From Nitrospira sp. (GTDB lineage: Bacteria; Nitrospirota; Nitrospiria; Nitrospirales; Nitrospiraceae), in assembly GCA_025935475.1 (NCBI GenBank), contig JAICVE010000149.1:1-6681 (forward strand): a stretch of DNA of 6,681 nucleotides. Reading direction: 5' to 3'. Below are positions 6,317-6,681 of this stretch, piece by piece. Under the pieces are notes generated by a model. The model ran no database searches and was not told the origin of the DNA. It saw only the letters and a program-made list of their open reading frames with translations. Position 1 is the stretch's first letter; each line of letters opens with the position of its first letter. A program made the translations under genes and the position numbers.

Positions 6317-6681
6317 TCAATCGTCCTGGCTCATCTCGACATGACGAGTCTCGTTCCAGAGGCGGATCACCGGCCTGGATCGATCATGTTCGTAGCCCAA
6401 GGCGCTGAGGCTCGCCGTGCTCAGCATGAAAAACTTACAATTGACTGTGGGCTCGAGGCCGAGCCAGCGGGTCGCGAGCACGCGCAGGAAATGTCCGCTC
6501 GTAAACATCAAAACATTGCCCGGCACTGCACGAACGTGACTGACGATTCGATCCGCACGCACGCTGACCTGCTGAGGGGATTCACCTCCCGGACAGCCGT
6601 CGCGGAAGAGTTCCCAATCGGGACGTTCCGCGAGAATCTCGGCCGTCCGGCGTCCCTCATATTGACCATAGTCCCATTCGA
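6317..6681 (-). CDS. Histidine phosphatase family protein, C-terminal part (runs off right edge)
   Basis: The frame is open from the right edge to a TGA at 6317, giving 120 complete residues; the family is usually about 190-200, so the N-terminus with the catalytic RHG motif lies outside the window. What remains matches the phosphoglycerate-mutase-like branch: EWDYGQYEGRRTAEI at residues 1-15 of the visible part, LFRDGCPGGES at 24-34, and MFTSGHFLRVLATRWLG at 58-74, where His63 is the second catalytic histidine. Members dephosphorylate small phosphoesters such as sugar phosphates through a phosphohistidine intermediate. A GTG in frame at 6562 is internal and not a start, because the conserved EWDYGQYEG and GGES blocks lie upstream of it. 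It is 57 bases ahead of pgi on the same strand, which hints at a sugar-phosphate substrate, but this is inference. It could equally be annotated as a phosphoglycerate mutase-like protein. Confidence 0.88.
   Translation of the reverse strand, partial: EWDYGQYEGRRTAEILAERPDWELFRDGCPGGESPQQVSVRADRIVSHVRAVPGNVLMFTSGHFLRVLATRWLGLEPTVNCKFFMLSTASLSALGYEHDRSRPVIRLWNETRHVEMSQDD

Noticed and set aside
6317..6562. An 81-residue stand-alone protein starting at GTG 6562
   Set aside because: The same frame continues upstream to the window edge with family-specific conserved blocks, so the GTG is an internal valine codon of a longer phosphatase.
1..6681. Mobile elements, CRISPR arrays, tRNA genes or toxin-antitoxin pairs
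   Set aside because: I found no direct repeat array, transposase motif, clover-leaf-like sequence or paired small genes; about 95 percent of the window is housekeeping-type coding sequence on one strand.

Overview
The window is a compact stretch of an ordinary bacterial chromosome. All five recognisable genes lie on the minus strand, so they are transcribed from right to left. In transcription order they are: the C-terminal part of a histidine-phosphatase-family protein (6317 to the right edge), pgi (glucose-6-phosphate isomerase), glgX (glycogen debranching enzyme), a class I-like polyphosphate kinase 2, and the N-terminal part of a GH63/MGH1-like glycosidase that runs off the left edge. Gaps between genes are about 57, 39-48, 75 and 130 bases. 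This fits one operon, or two if the 130-base gap before the last gene carries a terminator or promoter. I see no tRNA, rRNA, CRISPR array, insertion sequence, phage gene or attachment site.

The host looks like a moderately GC-rich Gram-negative-type bacterium. The gene mix (GlgX, PPK2, and a large soluble GH63/MGH1-like protein of the kind often seen in Nitrospira and in acidobacterial or proteobacterial genomes) and the sequence style make a Nitrospira-like organism my best guess. That is inference from memory, not from a marker gene.

Region by region: 1-1392 is the partial glycosidase. 1393-1522 is a spacer holding a hairpin followed by a short T-run and a small reading frame of doubtful meaning. 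1523-2338 is ppk2. 2339-2413 is a spacer with a composite inverted repeat and a clear ribosome binding site for ppk2. 2414-4531 (or 4540) is glgX. 4580-6259 (or 6268) is pgi. 6260-6316 is a featureless spacer. 6317-6681 is the partial phosphatase.

Taken together, the genes suggest a storage and energy-reserve module. GlgX cuts branch points of glycogen, Pgi links glucose 6-phosphate to fructose 6-phosphate, and PPK2 exchanges phosphate between polyphosphate and nucleotides. The glycosidase probably acts on an alpha-glucoside or alpha-mannoside, and the phosphatase on an unknown phosphoester. The most interesting point is the physical joining of polyphosphate and glycogen enzymes. No clearly new system is visible.
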